Shown here in pieces: positions 36,847 through 46,345 of a stretch of 64,000 nt of DNA. The DNA comes from an uncultured Prochlorococcus sp. Its GTDB lineage: Bacteria; Cyanobacteriota; Cyanobacteriia; PCC-6307; Cyanobiaceae. The stretch's first letter is position 1; every line of letters begins with the position of its first letter. Where the stretch lies: assembly GCA_902526435.1 (NCBI GenBank), contig CABZLA010000001.1, forward strand, positions 39,635 to 103,634, written 5' to 3'. The notes under the pieces were generated by a model. That model made no database searches, was not told the origin of the DNA, and saw nothing but the letters and a program-made list of their open reading frames with translations. The translations under genes were made by a program, and so were the position numbers.

Positions 36847-38031
36847 TTGACCGAAACAAAACTCATTTCAACCTTAAATGAAGAGAATCTACCTAATCTT
36901 GATAAAACTTTTGTTCCTTCAAGACTTTTATTAGGGCCTGGTCCTTCAAATGCTCATCCCGAAGTCCTTAAGGCTTTAGCACTTAATCCAATAGGTCATT
37001 TAGATGAGGCATATTTAGAGTTAATGTCCGACGTACAAAAATTACTTAGATATACATGGCAGTGTAATAATCGAATAACTCTACCCATGAGTGGTACAGG
37101 TAGTGCAGCTATGGAAGCATCTATTGCTAATTTTATAGAACCTGGCGAAAAAATTCTAATCGCAAAAAAAGGATATTTTGGGGATCGTTTGGTTGATATG
37201 GCATCGAGATATAAAGCAAACGTATCAGTAATTGAAAAACAATGGGGAGAAGCTTTTACTTTTGAAGAATTAAAATATGAAATAGAAACTAATAAACCAT
37301 CAATTTTTGCTATTGTTCACGCTGAGACATCAACTGGGGTATTACAACCTCTCGAAGGGATAGGTGATTTATGCAGAAAGAATAATTGTTTGTTTTTAGT
37401 TGATGCTGTCACATCATTAGGTGCTTTAGAACTTTTTATTGATGATTGGAAGATTGATATTGCTTATAGTTGTAGTCAAAAAGGTCTAAGCTGCCCCCCT
37501 GGACTAAGTCCTTTAACAATGAACAAACGTGCCGAAGATAAGCTTAGTGCAAGAACCTCTAAAGTTCCAAATTGGTACTTAGATTTATCGTTATTGAATA
37601 AATATTGGGGATCTGATCGTGTTTACCATCATACGGCTCCAGTGAATATGAATTTTGCAATAAGAGAGGGTTTGCGTTTAATCGCTAATGAAGGCTTAGA
37701 AGATATTTGGAGAAGACATAACTCTAATGCAATTAAATTATGGCAAGGATTAGAGACTCTAGGTATGGAGTTACATGTTTCTGATGAATTTAGATTACCT
37801 ACTTTGACAACAGTGAAAATTCCTACTGCAATAGATGGAGACGCATTTAGAAATCATCTTTTGAATAATTTTGGTATCGAAATAGGAAATGGACTAGGTT
37901 CTTTGTCTGGGAAGGTTTGGCGTATTGGATTAATGGGTTTTAACTCTAGAGAAGAGAATGTTGATCTTTTATTAAATTTATTTGATACAGAATTAAAGAA
38001 ATTTTCTATTTTTGATTCCTCATCTTTTTGA
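36847..38031 (+). CDS. Serine/alanine-glyoxylate aminotransferase family protein
   Basis: 394 residues, class V PLP aminotransferase: LLLGPGPSNAHPEVLKAL, GTGSAAMEASIANF, LVDAVTSLGA and the PLP lysine in YSCSQKGLSCPPGLS. The family moves amino groups from serine or alanine to glyoxylate (photorespiration). A TTG start at 36847 with AGAAGG two bases upstream is the only good choice; no nearby ATG gives the family N-terminus. Its 3' end overlaps tadA by 26 bases. Confidence 0.92.
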   Translation: MTETKLISTLNEENLPNLDKTFVPSRLLLGPGPSNAHPEVLKALALNPIGHLDEAYLELMSDVQKLLRYTWQCNNRITLPMSGTGSAAMEASIANFIEPGEKILIAKKGYFGDRLVDMASRYKANVSVIEKQWGEAFTFEELKYEIETNKPSIFAIVHAETSTGVLQPLEGIGDLCRKNNCLFLVDAVTSLGALELFIDDWKIDIAYSCSQKGLSCPPGLSPLTMNKRAEDKLSARTSKVPNWYLDLSLLNKYWGSDRVYHHTAPVNMNFAIREGLRLIANEGLEDIWRRHNSNAIKLWQGLETLGMELHVSDEFRLPTLTTVKIPTAIDGDAFRNHLLNNFGIEIGNGLGSLSGKVWRIGLMGFNSREENVDLLLNLFDTELKKFSIFDSSSF

Positions 38032-38503
38032 ACCATAACTGTATTTTAGTTTTACAATCCTGATTTAAAATCCCTCCTACCACTTTCATTTTATGATGTG
38101 CACTTTCATGCTTCGATAAATCAATCGTTCCTCCGAATCCGCCTCTTTTATCATCCTCTGCACCATATATCACTTCACCCATTCTTGCTTGAACTAATGC
38201 AGCAGCACACATTGTGCAAGGCTCTAAATTTACAATTATGCTGCATTCATTAAATCGCCAATCATTTTTAATCCATGAAGCTTGTTTGAGTGCTATTAAT
38301 TCTGCATGACCTAATGGGTCATTGTTAATTTCTCGTTTATTGCTTCCTCTGCCAATACATCTTCCTTTCTCATCTATTATTACTGCTGTGATTGGTAATT
38401 CAACCTTACCTACTTCCTCTGATCTTCGTAAAATGAATTTCATCCATTTAAGATAATCTAAGTGTTTAATTTTTTTATGCTGGTTTATTATTATCTTGTT
38501 CAT
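38006..38503 (-). CDS. tadA: tRNA-specific adenosine deaminase TadA
   Basis: 165 residues with the cytidine-deaminase-like zinc motifs: DPLGHAELIALKQA (His and Glu) and LEPCTMCAAALVQARMGEVIYGA. It converts the wobble adenosine of tRNA-Arg(ACG) to inosine. The 3' end overlaps the convergent aminotransferase gene by 26 bases. The N-terminus (MNKIIINQHKKIKHLDYLKWM) is a little longer than in E. coli. Confidence 0.93.
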   Translation of the reverse strand: MNKIIINQHKKIKHLDYLKWMKFILRRSEEVGKVELPITAVIIDEKGRCIGRGSNKREINNDPLGHAELIALKQASWIKNDWRFNECSIIVNLEPCTMCAAALVQARMGEVIYGAEDDKRGGFGGTIDLSKHESAHHKMKVVGGILNQDCKTKIQLWFKKMRNQK

Positions 38504-38567
38504 TTTATCAATTACTTATCTTTTTTATAAACATTATAAATAACTTAATTAATAATTATTTTCAAGA

Positions 38568-39950
38568 ATGACTTCAGATTCAATTAATAATCAAAAAAAT
38601 CTATTTCCGAAATCTTCTGGAAGTAACGAAAGTTTGCTTATACTTCTCAAAAGAACTTCGGAAATAATATGCAAATGGTTCTCAGATGCAGACAAATTAG
38701 GTCCTATACCCATCGATAGAAACTTTGAATGTTCAGTTCCAGGAGAATATGGGAAGTCTGTAAATGTTTTATTCTCTGAGATTGAAAGTCTTATTTATAG
38801 TTCTTTTAATCCAGTACATCCTGGTTCCCTTGCGCATTTAGACCCTCCACCATTAATTATCTCTATTTTGGGAGATTTAATTGCTGCAGGCATAAATAAT
38901 AATCTCCTTGCAAATGAATTATCACCAAGTGTTTCTCATCTTGAGGAATCAATTTGTAAATGGTTTTCAATAAAACTAGGTTTTACCGATTTAGCAGGTG
39001 GCGTTGCAGCAAGCGGCGGAACCTTAAGTAATTTAAATGCTTTAGTCGCAGCAAGAAATTATGCCGGACTTGAAACTGATCCAAAAGCAGTTTATTTAAT
39101 TAGCGAAGATGCTCATTCATCATTTGAAAAATGTACTCGAATTATGGGTCTTGAAAATAATAATTTAATCAAAGTCAAAACAGATAAAGATGGTTGTATG
39201 GATTTGATTGAGCTTAAAAAGTCTATTGATGAATGCTCTATTAAAGGTAAAAGAATATTCGCTATTGTTGCTACTCTTGGGACAACAGTACGTGGAGCAA
39301 TAGACCCAATCGATAACATTGGAAAAATTTGTAATGAAAAAAATATTTGGCTACATATTGATGGATCCATAGGGGGGATTTTTTCAATAACTAATTTAAA
39401 GATTAATGGAATTATTAATGTTAATCTTGCTAATTCAATAACTATTAATCCACAGAAAATACTTGGTATTACAAAAACTTCATCTCTGCTAATAGTCTCA
39501 AATGTTGAAATTCTTAAAAATACATTTTCTACAGGGTTACCTTATGTTTCTAATGAAAATAACTTATTTAATAGAGGTGAACTAGGAATACAAGGTTCTA
39601 GACCTGCCGAAATTATCAAACTATGGTTAGGGTTGCGATTTCTGGGGATGCGAGGAATAGAGGATGTCTTAAATTCATCTATTAAGAGAAGAATATTTTT
39701 CGAAAATAATTTAGATTCAGACAAATATGATTTATATTCAGGTCCCTTGCATATAATTTCCTTTATACCTAAGGGTATGAATAAAAACGAATCAGATTTA
39801 TGGACTTTAAGTAAAAAAATAAATCTTATTAAAAAGAACTTTATGATTTCTAGACCTCTATTTAAAAATAGATATTATTTAAGAGCGGTTTTTGGGAATT
39901 ACAATACAAGTGAATCTCATATAAATGATCTTTTGAAATTACTAAATTAA
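38568..39950 (+). CDS. Group II PLP-dependent decarboxylase
   Basis: 460 residues of the pyridoxal-dependent decarboxylase family: HPGSLAHLDPPPL, GGVAASGGTLSNLNALVAARN, ATLGTTVRGAIDPID, WLHIDGSIGG and a probable PLP lysine in NPQKILGITKTSS. Relatives act on glutamate, tyrosine or 2,4-diaminobutyrate; the usual PHK motif is NPQK here, so the substrate is uncertain. It is divergent from tadA, with 64 bases between the starts. Confidence 0.85.
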   Translation: MTSDSINNQKNLFPKSSGSNESLLILLKRTSEIICKWFSDADKLGPIPIDRNFECSVPGEYGKSVNVLFSEIESLIYSSFNPVHPGSLAHLDPPPLIISILGDLIAAGINNNLLANELSPSVSHLEESICKWFSIKLGFTDLAGGVAASGGTLSNLNALVAARNYAGLETDPKAVYLISEDAHSSFEKCTRIMGLENNNLIKVKTDKDGCMDLIELKKSIDECSIKGKRIFAIVATLGTTVRGAIDPIDNIGKICNEKNIWLHIDGSIGGIFSITNLKINGIINVNLANSITINPQKILGITKTSSLLIVSNVEILKNTFSTGLPYVSNENNLFNRGELGIQGSRPAEIIKLWLGLRFLGMRGIEDVLNSSIKRRIFFENNLDSDKYDLYSGPLHIISFIPKGMNKNESDLWTLSKKINLIKKNFMISRPLFKNRYYLRAVFGNYNTSESHINDLLKLLN

Positions 39951-39955
39951 TTCTT

Positions 39956-40135
39956 ATGAAAATTAGTAGATCAAAATTAATAGCAGTCATAACGGGTTTT
40001 ATTTCAATATTAATTTGCATTTTATATCTACTTTTAATTACTGTTTTTGACTTTAGATCTTTCTTAAATGATCAAATAACTAGTCATTCTGCAAATATGG
40101 CGGTAATTTTCTTTGAGATTTTGCATCCTCGTTAA
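39956..40135 (+). CDS. Small membrane protein (59 aa)
   Basis: ATG at 39956, TAA at 40133-40135. The product begins with basic MKISRSK, then a hydrophobic helix (about residues 8-30) and a polar tail. The last 56 bases overlap the 3' end of the convergent GTPase gene, so its tail is also constrained by that gene. It follows the decarboxylase by five bases and may be co-transcribed. Family not recognised. Confidence 0.55.
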   Translation: MKISRSKLIAVITGFISILICILYLLLITVFDFRSFLNDQITSHSANMAVIFFEILHPR

Positions 40136-41582
40136 TTCTTATATTATTTATTGCTTCTTTAATAAAACTATTTAAGATATCTTCTCTTTTATTTAATTTG
40201 TAAATATCCTCAATTACTTCTTGAATCCCACCATCTCCCCAATTTTTTCCATTATTAAAATATTTTTTTATTGATAATCCTACAATTTTTATTAACCAAC
40301 AAGATGTTATAGAGTGTAATGATTTAGAAATAAATACAGTTGTAAAATTAGAAGCTAATGCGTTTGTAATAAGACTAAGTCCACCTTTCAAAATGCCAAG
40401 TTTGGCTAGAGTTGTTAATAATGATTTAGATAATTCGACTGCTTCTTTTTTTGTTATTTTGAAATCATATATTTTCGAAATTTCAAGGATCATTTGAACG
40501 TTTACAGATGTTGTTGTTATAAAATCTACAATCGGCAGAGGATTAACCAGTATTACTCCTCCGGTAATCAAAGTATATTTATTTATTACTTTATTAGCAC
40601 TTAAATTTCTTTGCTCAGATATTACATTTTTGCTGATTAGTCCTAATTTATTACATCTAAAAAGTATATTATCAGCTAGTAATTCTTCTCCGTTAGCATC
40701 AAGTGTTTGTATTATCTCTTTAAATAGATTACTTACATCAGAGGTTGTTTTATATGAGTCTATTAAATTGTTTGAGAAGACATTTGATAAAGCAATCGTC
40801 TCTATAACTGATAGTTTAATGAATTTTGAAGATGTAATTGAAATAATGTTTTCTCTAATAATTTTATTTTGTTTTTCTGATCTTAAGTCGCATTTATTTA
40901 AAACAATAATTATTTTCTTCTTCAATTTTAGTAATTCTTTAATTAGATAGAGTTCATATTTATTGATATCTTGATCAATTACAAAAAGAATAAGATCCGA
41001 TTTTGATGCCTCCATTATTGTGGAATTCTCTCTTTCTTGGCCTTCTTTAGAAGCTTCAAATAACCCAGGAGTATCAATTATATTTATATTTCTTTTTAGG
41101 ATTGGAATTCTGATTTTATAACTTGTTATATCTTTTGTAGTACCAATTGTTGGGGAAATCCTACCAATTAAATTTTTCAAGAGTGCTCTTGCTATGGATG
41201 TTTTTCCAGAGGATCCCGCACCAAATAATGTTACATTATAGTCTCCGTATTTGAATTGTTTCTCAAGCTTTAATTTTTCATATTTCAATAAATCTCCATA
41301 TATTTTATTAGATATTTTTTTATTAATTTTATCTATTGCTTCAAGACTATTTTTTGCAGCTCCATATTTATTTCTAAAAGAAAAACTATTTTGTTGCTTA
41401 AAAATTATTTTATAAGCAATCTTTTTGAATAATCGTTTGTTTTTAGAATATAAAAATAGAATAATAATAACAATGATTAAAATAGAATAAAAATTTAAAA
41501 TATTTCTAAATAGCGTCAATAACAGATAAAGAAATAATAAAATTAATAAATATCTATAGTTCTTAATAAAAAATTGGTACAT
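40080..41582 (-). CDS. Membrane-associated GTPase with DUF697 domain
   Basis: 500 residues. Two N-terminal hydrophobic helices (about 10-46), then an Era-like G domain: G1 GAGSSGKTS (121-129), G3 DTPG (170-173), G4 NKCD (229-232). The C-terminal third contains a hydrophobic DUF697-like domain (around LITGGVILVNPLPIVDFIT). This arrangement resembles other cyanobacterial DUF697 GTPases of unknown role. It is followed on the same strand, upstream, by lspA. Confidence 0.88.
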   Translation of the reverse strand: MYQFFIKNYRYLLILLFLYLLLTLFRNILNFYSILIIVIIILFLYSKNKRLFKKIAYKIIFKQQNSFSFRNKYGAAKNSLEAIDKINKKISNKIYGDLLKYEKLKLEKQFKYGDYNVTLFGAGSSGKTSIARALLKNLIGRISPTIGTTKDITSYKIRIPILKRNINIIDTPGLFEASKEGQERENSTIMEASKSDLILFVIDQDINKYELYLIKELLKLKKKIIIVLNKCDLRSEKQNKIIRENIISITSSKFIKLSVIETIALSNVFSNNLIDSYKTTSDVSNLFKEIIQTLDANGEELLADNILFRCNKLGLISKNVISEQRNLSANKVINKYTLITGGVILVNPLPIVDFITTTSVNVQMILEISKIYDFKITKKEAVELSKSLLTTLAKLGILKGGLSLITNALASNFTTVFISKSLHSITSCWLIKIVGLSIKKYFNNGKNWGDGGIQEVIEDIYKLNKREDILNSFIKEAINNIRINEDAKSQRKLPPYLQND

Positions 41583-41584
41583 TA

Positions 41585-42046
41585 TTATCGTTTATTTTTA
41601 ATAAGTCCATATATAATGAATATGAAACCAATATTTATAGAAATATCAGCAATATTAAATACAGGAAAATCTATAAAGTTTAAATTAATAAAATCTATAA
41701 CGTAACCTTTTGTTATTCTATCAATTCCGTTTCCTAATGTACCTGCCAAAATAAAACTATAACTGAATAAATCTAACTTAGTTAAATTCTTTTTATATAA
41801 AATAAAATATATAAGTAATAAAGTTATTGTCATACTTATTGTGGAAAGAAAAATTCTACTGCCACTTAAAATATTAAATGCTGCTCCATAATTTTTTACG
41901 TAATCAATACTTAAAAATAAAAGGTCATTTTTTATTAATGATGTATGATTTATTTTAATAATATATTTTGTTAATTGATCACATAAGATAACAAAAATGG
42001 ATAATAAAATATAATAAAATCTATTTTTTTTTATATTTAACATCAT
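41585..42046 (-). CDS. lspA: Lipoprotein signal peptidase
   Basis: 153 residues, four transmembrane helices, with the two catalytic aspartates in GNGIDRITKGYVIDFINL and FNIADISINIG. It cleaves lipoprotein signal peptides after diacylglyceryl modification. Its start overlaps the bioY-like stop by four bases and the GTPase gene begins two bases after its stop, so the three form a tight reverse-strand operon. Confidence 0.95.
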   Translation of the reverse strand: MMLNIKKNRFYYILLSIFVILCDQLTKYIIKINHTSLIKNDLLFLSIDYVKNYGAAFNILSGSRIFLSTISMTITLLLIYFILYKKNLTKLDLFSYSFILAGTLGNGIDRITKGYVIDFINLNFIDFPVFNIADISINIGFIFIIYGLIKNKR

Positions 42047-42615
42047 CTTAGATATCTCTTATTATTGAAGATTTTAAATAGTAGAGTAATTGGTGCGAGC
42101 ATTAATAAATGATATCCAAAGTTTCCTAATGAATATTTTGAAATATTATATAAAAGTATTTCTAATTGTTTAAAATATAAAAATAGAATGCAGTTATAAA
42201 TTATTCCTATAAGATGCATACTACTTATTCCTAATATTCCGTATTTTAAAAGGTCAAAATATTTCATCATTTGATTTCTCTTATTTAAATTATCTATTAT
42301 TTTGATTAATGGATACATTCCTAATAAGTAACCAAAATTTGGAGTTAATAAGTATCCTAATGAACCTCCCTGGTAAAATACTGGAATAAAAAACAAGCCA
42401 ATTATTAAATAAATACTAAATGCTCTTATTACTATTTTACTGTTAAATATTAAAGTAATTATTACGATTGAGGGTAATTGCCATGTGATAGGTATCTCTA
42501 ATATCTTATTAAGTTTATTAGTAAAAGGTATAGAGAAAAAAACAGGAATAAATGTAGAAATTATAATTATTTGTAGACTTATTAATACTTCAATAAGTTT
42601 ATTTAGATTGCGCAT
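42043..42615 (-). CDS. BioY-family membrane protein
   Basis: 190 residues with about six helices and a BioY-like segment FYQGGSLGYLLTPNFGYLLGMYPLI. BioY proteins are the substrate-binding subunit of biotin ECF transporters, though some homologues act alone; no partner ATPase is nearby. The gene starts 14 bases downstream of the FtsX permease gene and overlaps lspA by four bases. Confidence 0.8.
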   Translation of the reverse strand: MRNLNKLIEVLISLQIIIISTFIPVFFSIPFTNKLNKILEIPITWQLPSIVIITLIFNSKIVIRAFSIYLIIGLFFIPVFYQGGSLGYLLTPNFGYLLGMYPLIKIIDNLNKRNQMMKYFDLLKYGILGISSMHLIGIIYNCILFLYFKQLEILLYNISKYSLGNFGYHLLMLAPITLLFKIFNNKRYLR

Positions 42616-42629
42616 TTACTAATAAGGAT

Positions 42630-43859
42630 TTACAAACTTCTTAGAGCAACAATTGGATCTAATTGTGAGGCTCTTTTTGCTGGTAAAACTCCAAAGATTA
42701 ATCCTATTGAACCTGAAATAATCATTGTTGATAACGTTGTTGTTATTCCCACTGAAGCTGGTAAAGGAGTTATTAATCCAAGTAGAAATACCCCTGTCAA
42801 ACCGGTTGTTGTTCCAACCAACCCACCAATAGTAGATAAAATTAAAGCCTCAAATAAAAATTGTATAAGAATATCAGATTGTTTCGCTCCTATTGCTTTC
42901 CTTAATCCAATCTCCTCTGTTCTTTCACTTACAGAAACAAGCATTATATTCATTATTCCTATACCTCCAACAATAAGAGAGACAGCACCTATACCTGCCA
43001 ATAAAAATGTAAGACCACTTGTAATATTTGTTACGATATTCAATGCATCTTCTTGGGATCTAACTGCAAAATCATCGTCTCTTACGATGTTATGTCTTTG
43101 ACGCAATAAATTTGTAATTTGGAACTTTGCCGCTCTAGTTTTGTTTTTATTAACAGCTTCTACACTTATAAAACTTAAACTGATTCCATAAGTAGGATCT
43201 TTACCACTTATTCTATTAACCATTGTAGTAAGAGGTATATATGCATTTTTATCTTGATTGCTACCAAAAACAGCCCCTTTAGGTTTTAAAATTCCAATTA
43301 TTTCATAGGTGTGATCTTTAATTCTTATTTTTTCTCCAATTACAGTATTACCTTTAAAAAAGTCTTCTTTTAAATCAGGTCCAATTACAACAAAACTTCT
43401 AGCTGAATTTACGTCAGATTGGGAGATAAATCTTCCTTCATCTACCTCGAAACTCCTTACGTCAAGAAATTCAGGAGTAACCCCAGCAATTGAAATATTT
43501 AAGCTTTTTGAATTTGATTGAACAATTTCATTAGCAGAGATTTGTGGTGCGACTTTTTTTACACTCGGGACTTGATTGTTAATTGCAATTGCATCTTCTA
43601 AAACAAGATTTTTTGGAAATGATATACCTCTTCTTCTAGTATCGTTATTTCCTGGAACAATAAATAAAACATTTGCACCTAAATTACTTAATTGATTTTT
43701 GGCAAGTGTTTGAGCTCCTCTCCCTAATCCTACAAGTGTTATTACTGATGCATTTCCTATTATTATTCCAAGCATAGTAAGAGAACTTCTTAATTTGTTT
43801 GAAACTAAAGTCTTACCAGCCATATTAAAAGCTTCTTTTAGAGATATATTCCTAGACAT
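42630..43859 (-). CDS. MacB/FtsX-like ABC transporter permease
   Basis: 409 residues from ATG 43859, giving MSRNISLKEAFNMAGKTLVSNKLRSSLTMLGIIIG, the MacB-type N-terminal helix. A large periplasmic domain follows, and the C-terminal FtsX domain contains GIGIMNIMLVSVSERTEEIGLRKAIGA. It moves or anchors substrates with an ATPase encoded elsewhere. An upstream start at 43886 would overlap pyk by 35 bases and is disfavoured; the chosen start overlaps the pyk stop by eight. Confidence 0.9.
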   Translation of the reverse strand: MSRNISLKEAFNMAGKTLVSNKLRSSLTMLGIIIGNASVITLVGLGRGAQTLAKNQLSNLGANVLFIVPGNNDTRRRGISFPKNLVLEDAIAINNQVPSVKKVAPQISANEIVQSNSKSLNISIAGVTPEFLDVRSFEVDEGRFISQSDVNSARSFVVIGPDLKEDFFKGNTVIGEKIRIKDHTYEIIGILKPKGAVFGSNQDKNAYIPLTTMVNRISGKDPTYGISLSFISVEAVNKNKTRAAKFQITNLLRQRHNIVRDDDFAVRSQEDALNIVTNITSGLTFLLAGIGAVSLIVGGIGIMNIMLVSVSERTEEIGLRKAIGAKQSDILIQFLFEALILSTIGGLVGTTTGLTGVFLLGLITPLPASVGITTTLSTMIISGSIGLIFGVLPAKRASQLDPIVALRSL

Positions 43860-45642
43860 ACTTATATTTATCTTGTGCCTCCTCATCGTCTTCTATCTGG
43901 CCCATATAAACAACTCCTTCATTGAGTTGTAAGGTTATTAAGTCACCGTTTGATGCAAGGTTGTCAATAGCAGGTAAATTACAAATAGTGGATACTTTAA
44001 TATTATTTTTTTTGAATATTTTATAGCATTCATCTATATTTTCATCGGTAACTATTCCAGTAATTTCCTTAGTGTAAGGTAAATGCATTAAAGTATTTTT
44101 TGGTACAAATAAAATTTCACCTGTAGATATTAATGATAAATCAAGATTAGTCTTTATATTTCTTGCCTTGCCTGTAACACCCACCTCACCTATTGATATT
44201 CCTCGAGTTAGAACTTTTCTTACTAAGCCAACTTTTATTAGATCAGTAGAACCACTTATGCCTGTTAGCGTCCCGGCAGTCTGAACTACCAGGTCTCCTT
44301 GTTTCAGAATCCCTATTTCTTGAGCTATTTGCATTGCAATACTAAATGTTTTTGCAGTTCTATCATCATTTTTGACTAATAAAGGAGTCACTCCCCATAC
44401 TAATTGCAATCTTCTCGCAACACTTCTCTCTGTCGTGGTTGCAAGAATAGGAGTAGGAGGTCTGAATTTACTTACATTACGTGCTGTTGAACCTGATTTT
44501 GTTAAAGGAATTATTGCACCAGCATCTAGTTGTCTAGCAATGTTGCTGACCGCGGCGCTTATCGCATTTGGAATAGTACTTGGGAGGTGACTCTCAATTG
44601 CTTTTAATGGATAATCACGTTCAATTCTTCTAGCAATTGTCGCCATGGTTTCAACGGCTTCTACTGGATAATCACCCACAGCTGTTTCATTTGAAAGCAT
44701 TACGGCATCTGTACCATCAAGAATTGCATTAGCCACATCACTTACTTCAGCGCGCGTTGGCCTGGGATTTGACGCCATGGAGTCAAGCATTTGTGTGGCG
44801 GTAATAATGGGGATTCCTAATGTATTTGCTTTTCTTATTAATTCTTTTTGTAAAAGAGGAACTTCCTCTGCTGGCATTTCAACTCCTAAGTCTCCACGAG
44901 CAACCATAACTCCATCGCACAAAGGTAATATTGAATCTATTTGATCAATTGCTTCAAATTTTTCAATTTTTGCTACTACAGGAATTGAATATCCATTGTT
45001 ATTAATTATATTTTTTATTTCATTAATATCTGATGGATTTCTTACAAAGCTCAGAGCTATCCAATCAACACCAGAAGTTAATCCAAATTTCAGATCCTCT
45101 ATATCTTTATCAGTTAATGCTTTAACAGATAATTGTACATCTGGAAAATTTACTCCTTTATTGTTAGAGAGAACTCCACCAACTGTTACTTTACATTCTA
45201 GCAAATTATTTCCAACATCAACCTTCTCAACAATCATTTCAATTTTTCCATCATCTAACAATATTCTTTTACCTGAAGTAACTTCTTGGGCAAGTTTGTT
45301 ATATGTGACATTAGCAATAATTTTTGTACAATCAACATTATTAGAAGTAAGCGAGAATTTATCTCCTTTTTTTACTCTTACAGGACCATCTTTAAATCTT
45401 CCTAATCTTATTTTTGGACCCTGAAGGTCCTGAAGTATCCCGATATCTAGTTCAAGCTTTTTAGAGACTTTTCTTATGGTTTTAATTCTTTCTGCATGAT
45501 CTTTATGATCGCCATGAGAAAAATTTAATCGAAATGTTGTAACTCCAGCTTTTATAAGATCAGTAATAATTTCTTCAGTTTGAGTAGCCGGACCAATTGT
45601 TGCTACAATCTTTGTTCTTCTTTTTAAATCAATATTCGACAT
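43852..45642 (-). CDS. pyk: Pyruvate kinase with C-terminal PEP-utilizing domain
   Basis: 596 residues. The TIM-barrel domain has RRTKIVATIGPAT, LRLNFSHGDH, VPVVAKIEKFEAIDQ and the MVARGDLGVEMP loop, followed by ITATQMLDSM and a C-terminal domain extending past the usual 475 residues with a PEP-utilizing His-domain-like tail (about 500-590: LPAIDNLASNGDLIT). It transfers phosphate from PEP to ADP at the end of glycolysis. Divergent from the MazG-like gene. Confidence 0.97.
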   Translation of the reverse strand: MSNIDLKRRTKIVATIGPATQTEEIITDLIKAGVTTFRLNFSHGDHKDHAERIKTIRKVSKKLELDIGILQDLQGPKIRLGRFKDGPVRVKKGDKFSLTSNNVDCTKIIANVTYNKLAQEVTSGKRILLDDGKIEMIVEKVDVGNNLLECKVTVGGVLSNNKGVNFPDVQLSVKALTDKDIEDLKFGLTSGVDWIALSFVRNPSDINEIKNIINNNGYSIPVVAKIEKFEAIDQIDSILPLCDGVMVARGDLGVEMPAEEVPLLQKELIRKANTLGIPIITATQMLDSMASNPRPTRAEVSDVANAILDGTDAVMLSNETAVGDYPVEAVETMATIARRIERDYPLKAIESHLPSTIPNAISAAVSNIARQLDAGAIIPLTKSGSTARNVSKFRPPTPILATTTERSVARRLQLVWGVTPLLVKNDDRTAKTFSIAMQIAQEIGILKQGDLVVQTAGTLTGISGSTDLIKVGLVRKVLTRGISIGEVGVTGKARNIKTNLDLSLISTGEILFVPKNTLMHLPYTKEITGIVTDENIDECYKIFKKNNIKVSTICNLPAIDNLASNGDLITLQLNEGVVYMGQIEDDEEAQDKYKYV

Positions 45643-45703
45643 ATATAAATAATATTGCTAGATATAAGTAAATTTAACATACATAAAGTTAGTTATTTAA
45701 TCT

Positions 45704-46033
45704 ATGGATTTTAAAACTTATCAGAAACAAGCTCGCTTAACAGCCCAATATCCAAATTTAGGCTCAAACAATATATATCCAACACTAGGATTGGTTGGCG
45801 AAGCTGGTGAAGTTGCAGAAAAAGTTAAAAAAGTAATTAGAGACAAAAAAGGTATATTTGATGATGAATCTAAAAAAGGGATAAAAAAAGAATTAGGTGA
45901 TGTTTTATGGTATTTATCTAATCTTTGCAACGAATTCGATTTCAAATTGGAAGAAGTTGCTTTACAAAATTTAGATAAATTGAAATTAAGAGCGGCTAAG
46001 GGTAAGATTTCTGGTTCAGGAGATGATCGTTAA
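45704..46033 (+). CDS. MazG-like nucleotide pyrophosphohydrolase
   Basis: 109 residues with the EExxE-type metal motif in LGLVGEAGEVAEKVKKVIRD and the following GIKKELGDVLWYLSNL. The family hydrolyses nucleoside triphosphates to monophosphates to clean the pool or signal. Substrate not predictable. Starts 62 bases from pyk in the opposite direction; ends two bases before yggT converges. Confidence 0.88.
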   Translation: MDFKTYQKQARLTAQYPNLGSNNIYPTLGLVGEAGEVAEKVKKVIRDKKGIFDDESKKGIKKELGDVLWYLSNLCNEFDFKLEEVALQNLDKLKLRAAKGKISGSGDDR

Positions 46034-46035
46034 AT

Positions 46036-46314
46036 TTAACCATAACCTAAGCTGGCATATTGAAGATTAGTAATAAGGTTTTGGATAACATTAAGTAGTA
46101 GAAAAGCTAACAATGATGAAATATCAAATCCACCAATTGGAGGAATTATTCCTCTAAATATATTCAAATATGGATCTGTTATTGACGTTAATGCTGATAA
46201 TATTCCATTGCTCCAATCTATTCCAGGAAACCATGTAAGTAAAATCCTAATAATCAATATAAATGAATAGATTGATAAAGTTTGCCCTAAAACCGCAAAA
46301 ATCTCAGATAACAT
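46036..46314 (-). CDS. YggT family membrane protein
   Basis: 92 residues with two hydrophobic helices and the conserved RILLTWFPGIDWSNGILSAL and DPYLNIFRGIIPPIGGFDISSLLAFLLL pattern. The family is linked to osmotic tolerance and, in chloroplasts (CCB3/YlmG), to cytochrome b6 maturation or nucleoid distribution. It lies 31 bases downstream of scpB. Confidence 0.92.
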   Translation of the reverse strand: MLSEIFAVLGQTLSIYSFILIIRILLTWFPGIDWSNGILSALTSITDPYLNIFRGIIPPIGGFDISSLLAFLLLNVIQNLITNLQYASLGYG

Positions 46315-46345
46315 TATTCTTTGGTAGTTTAGTTAATTGTAACAT

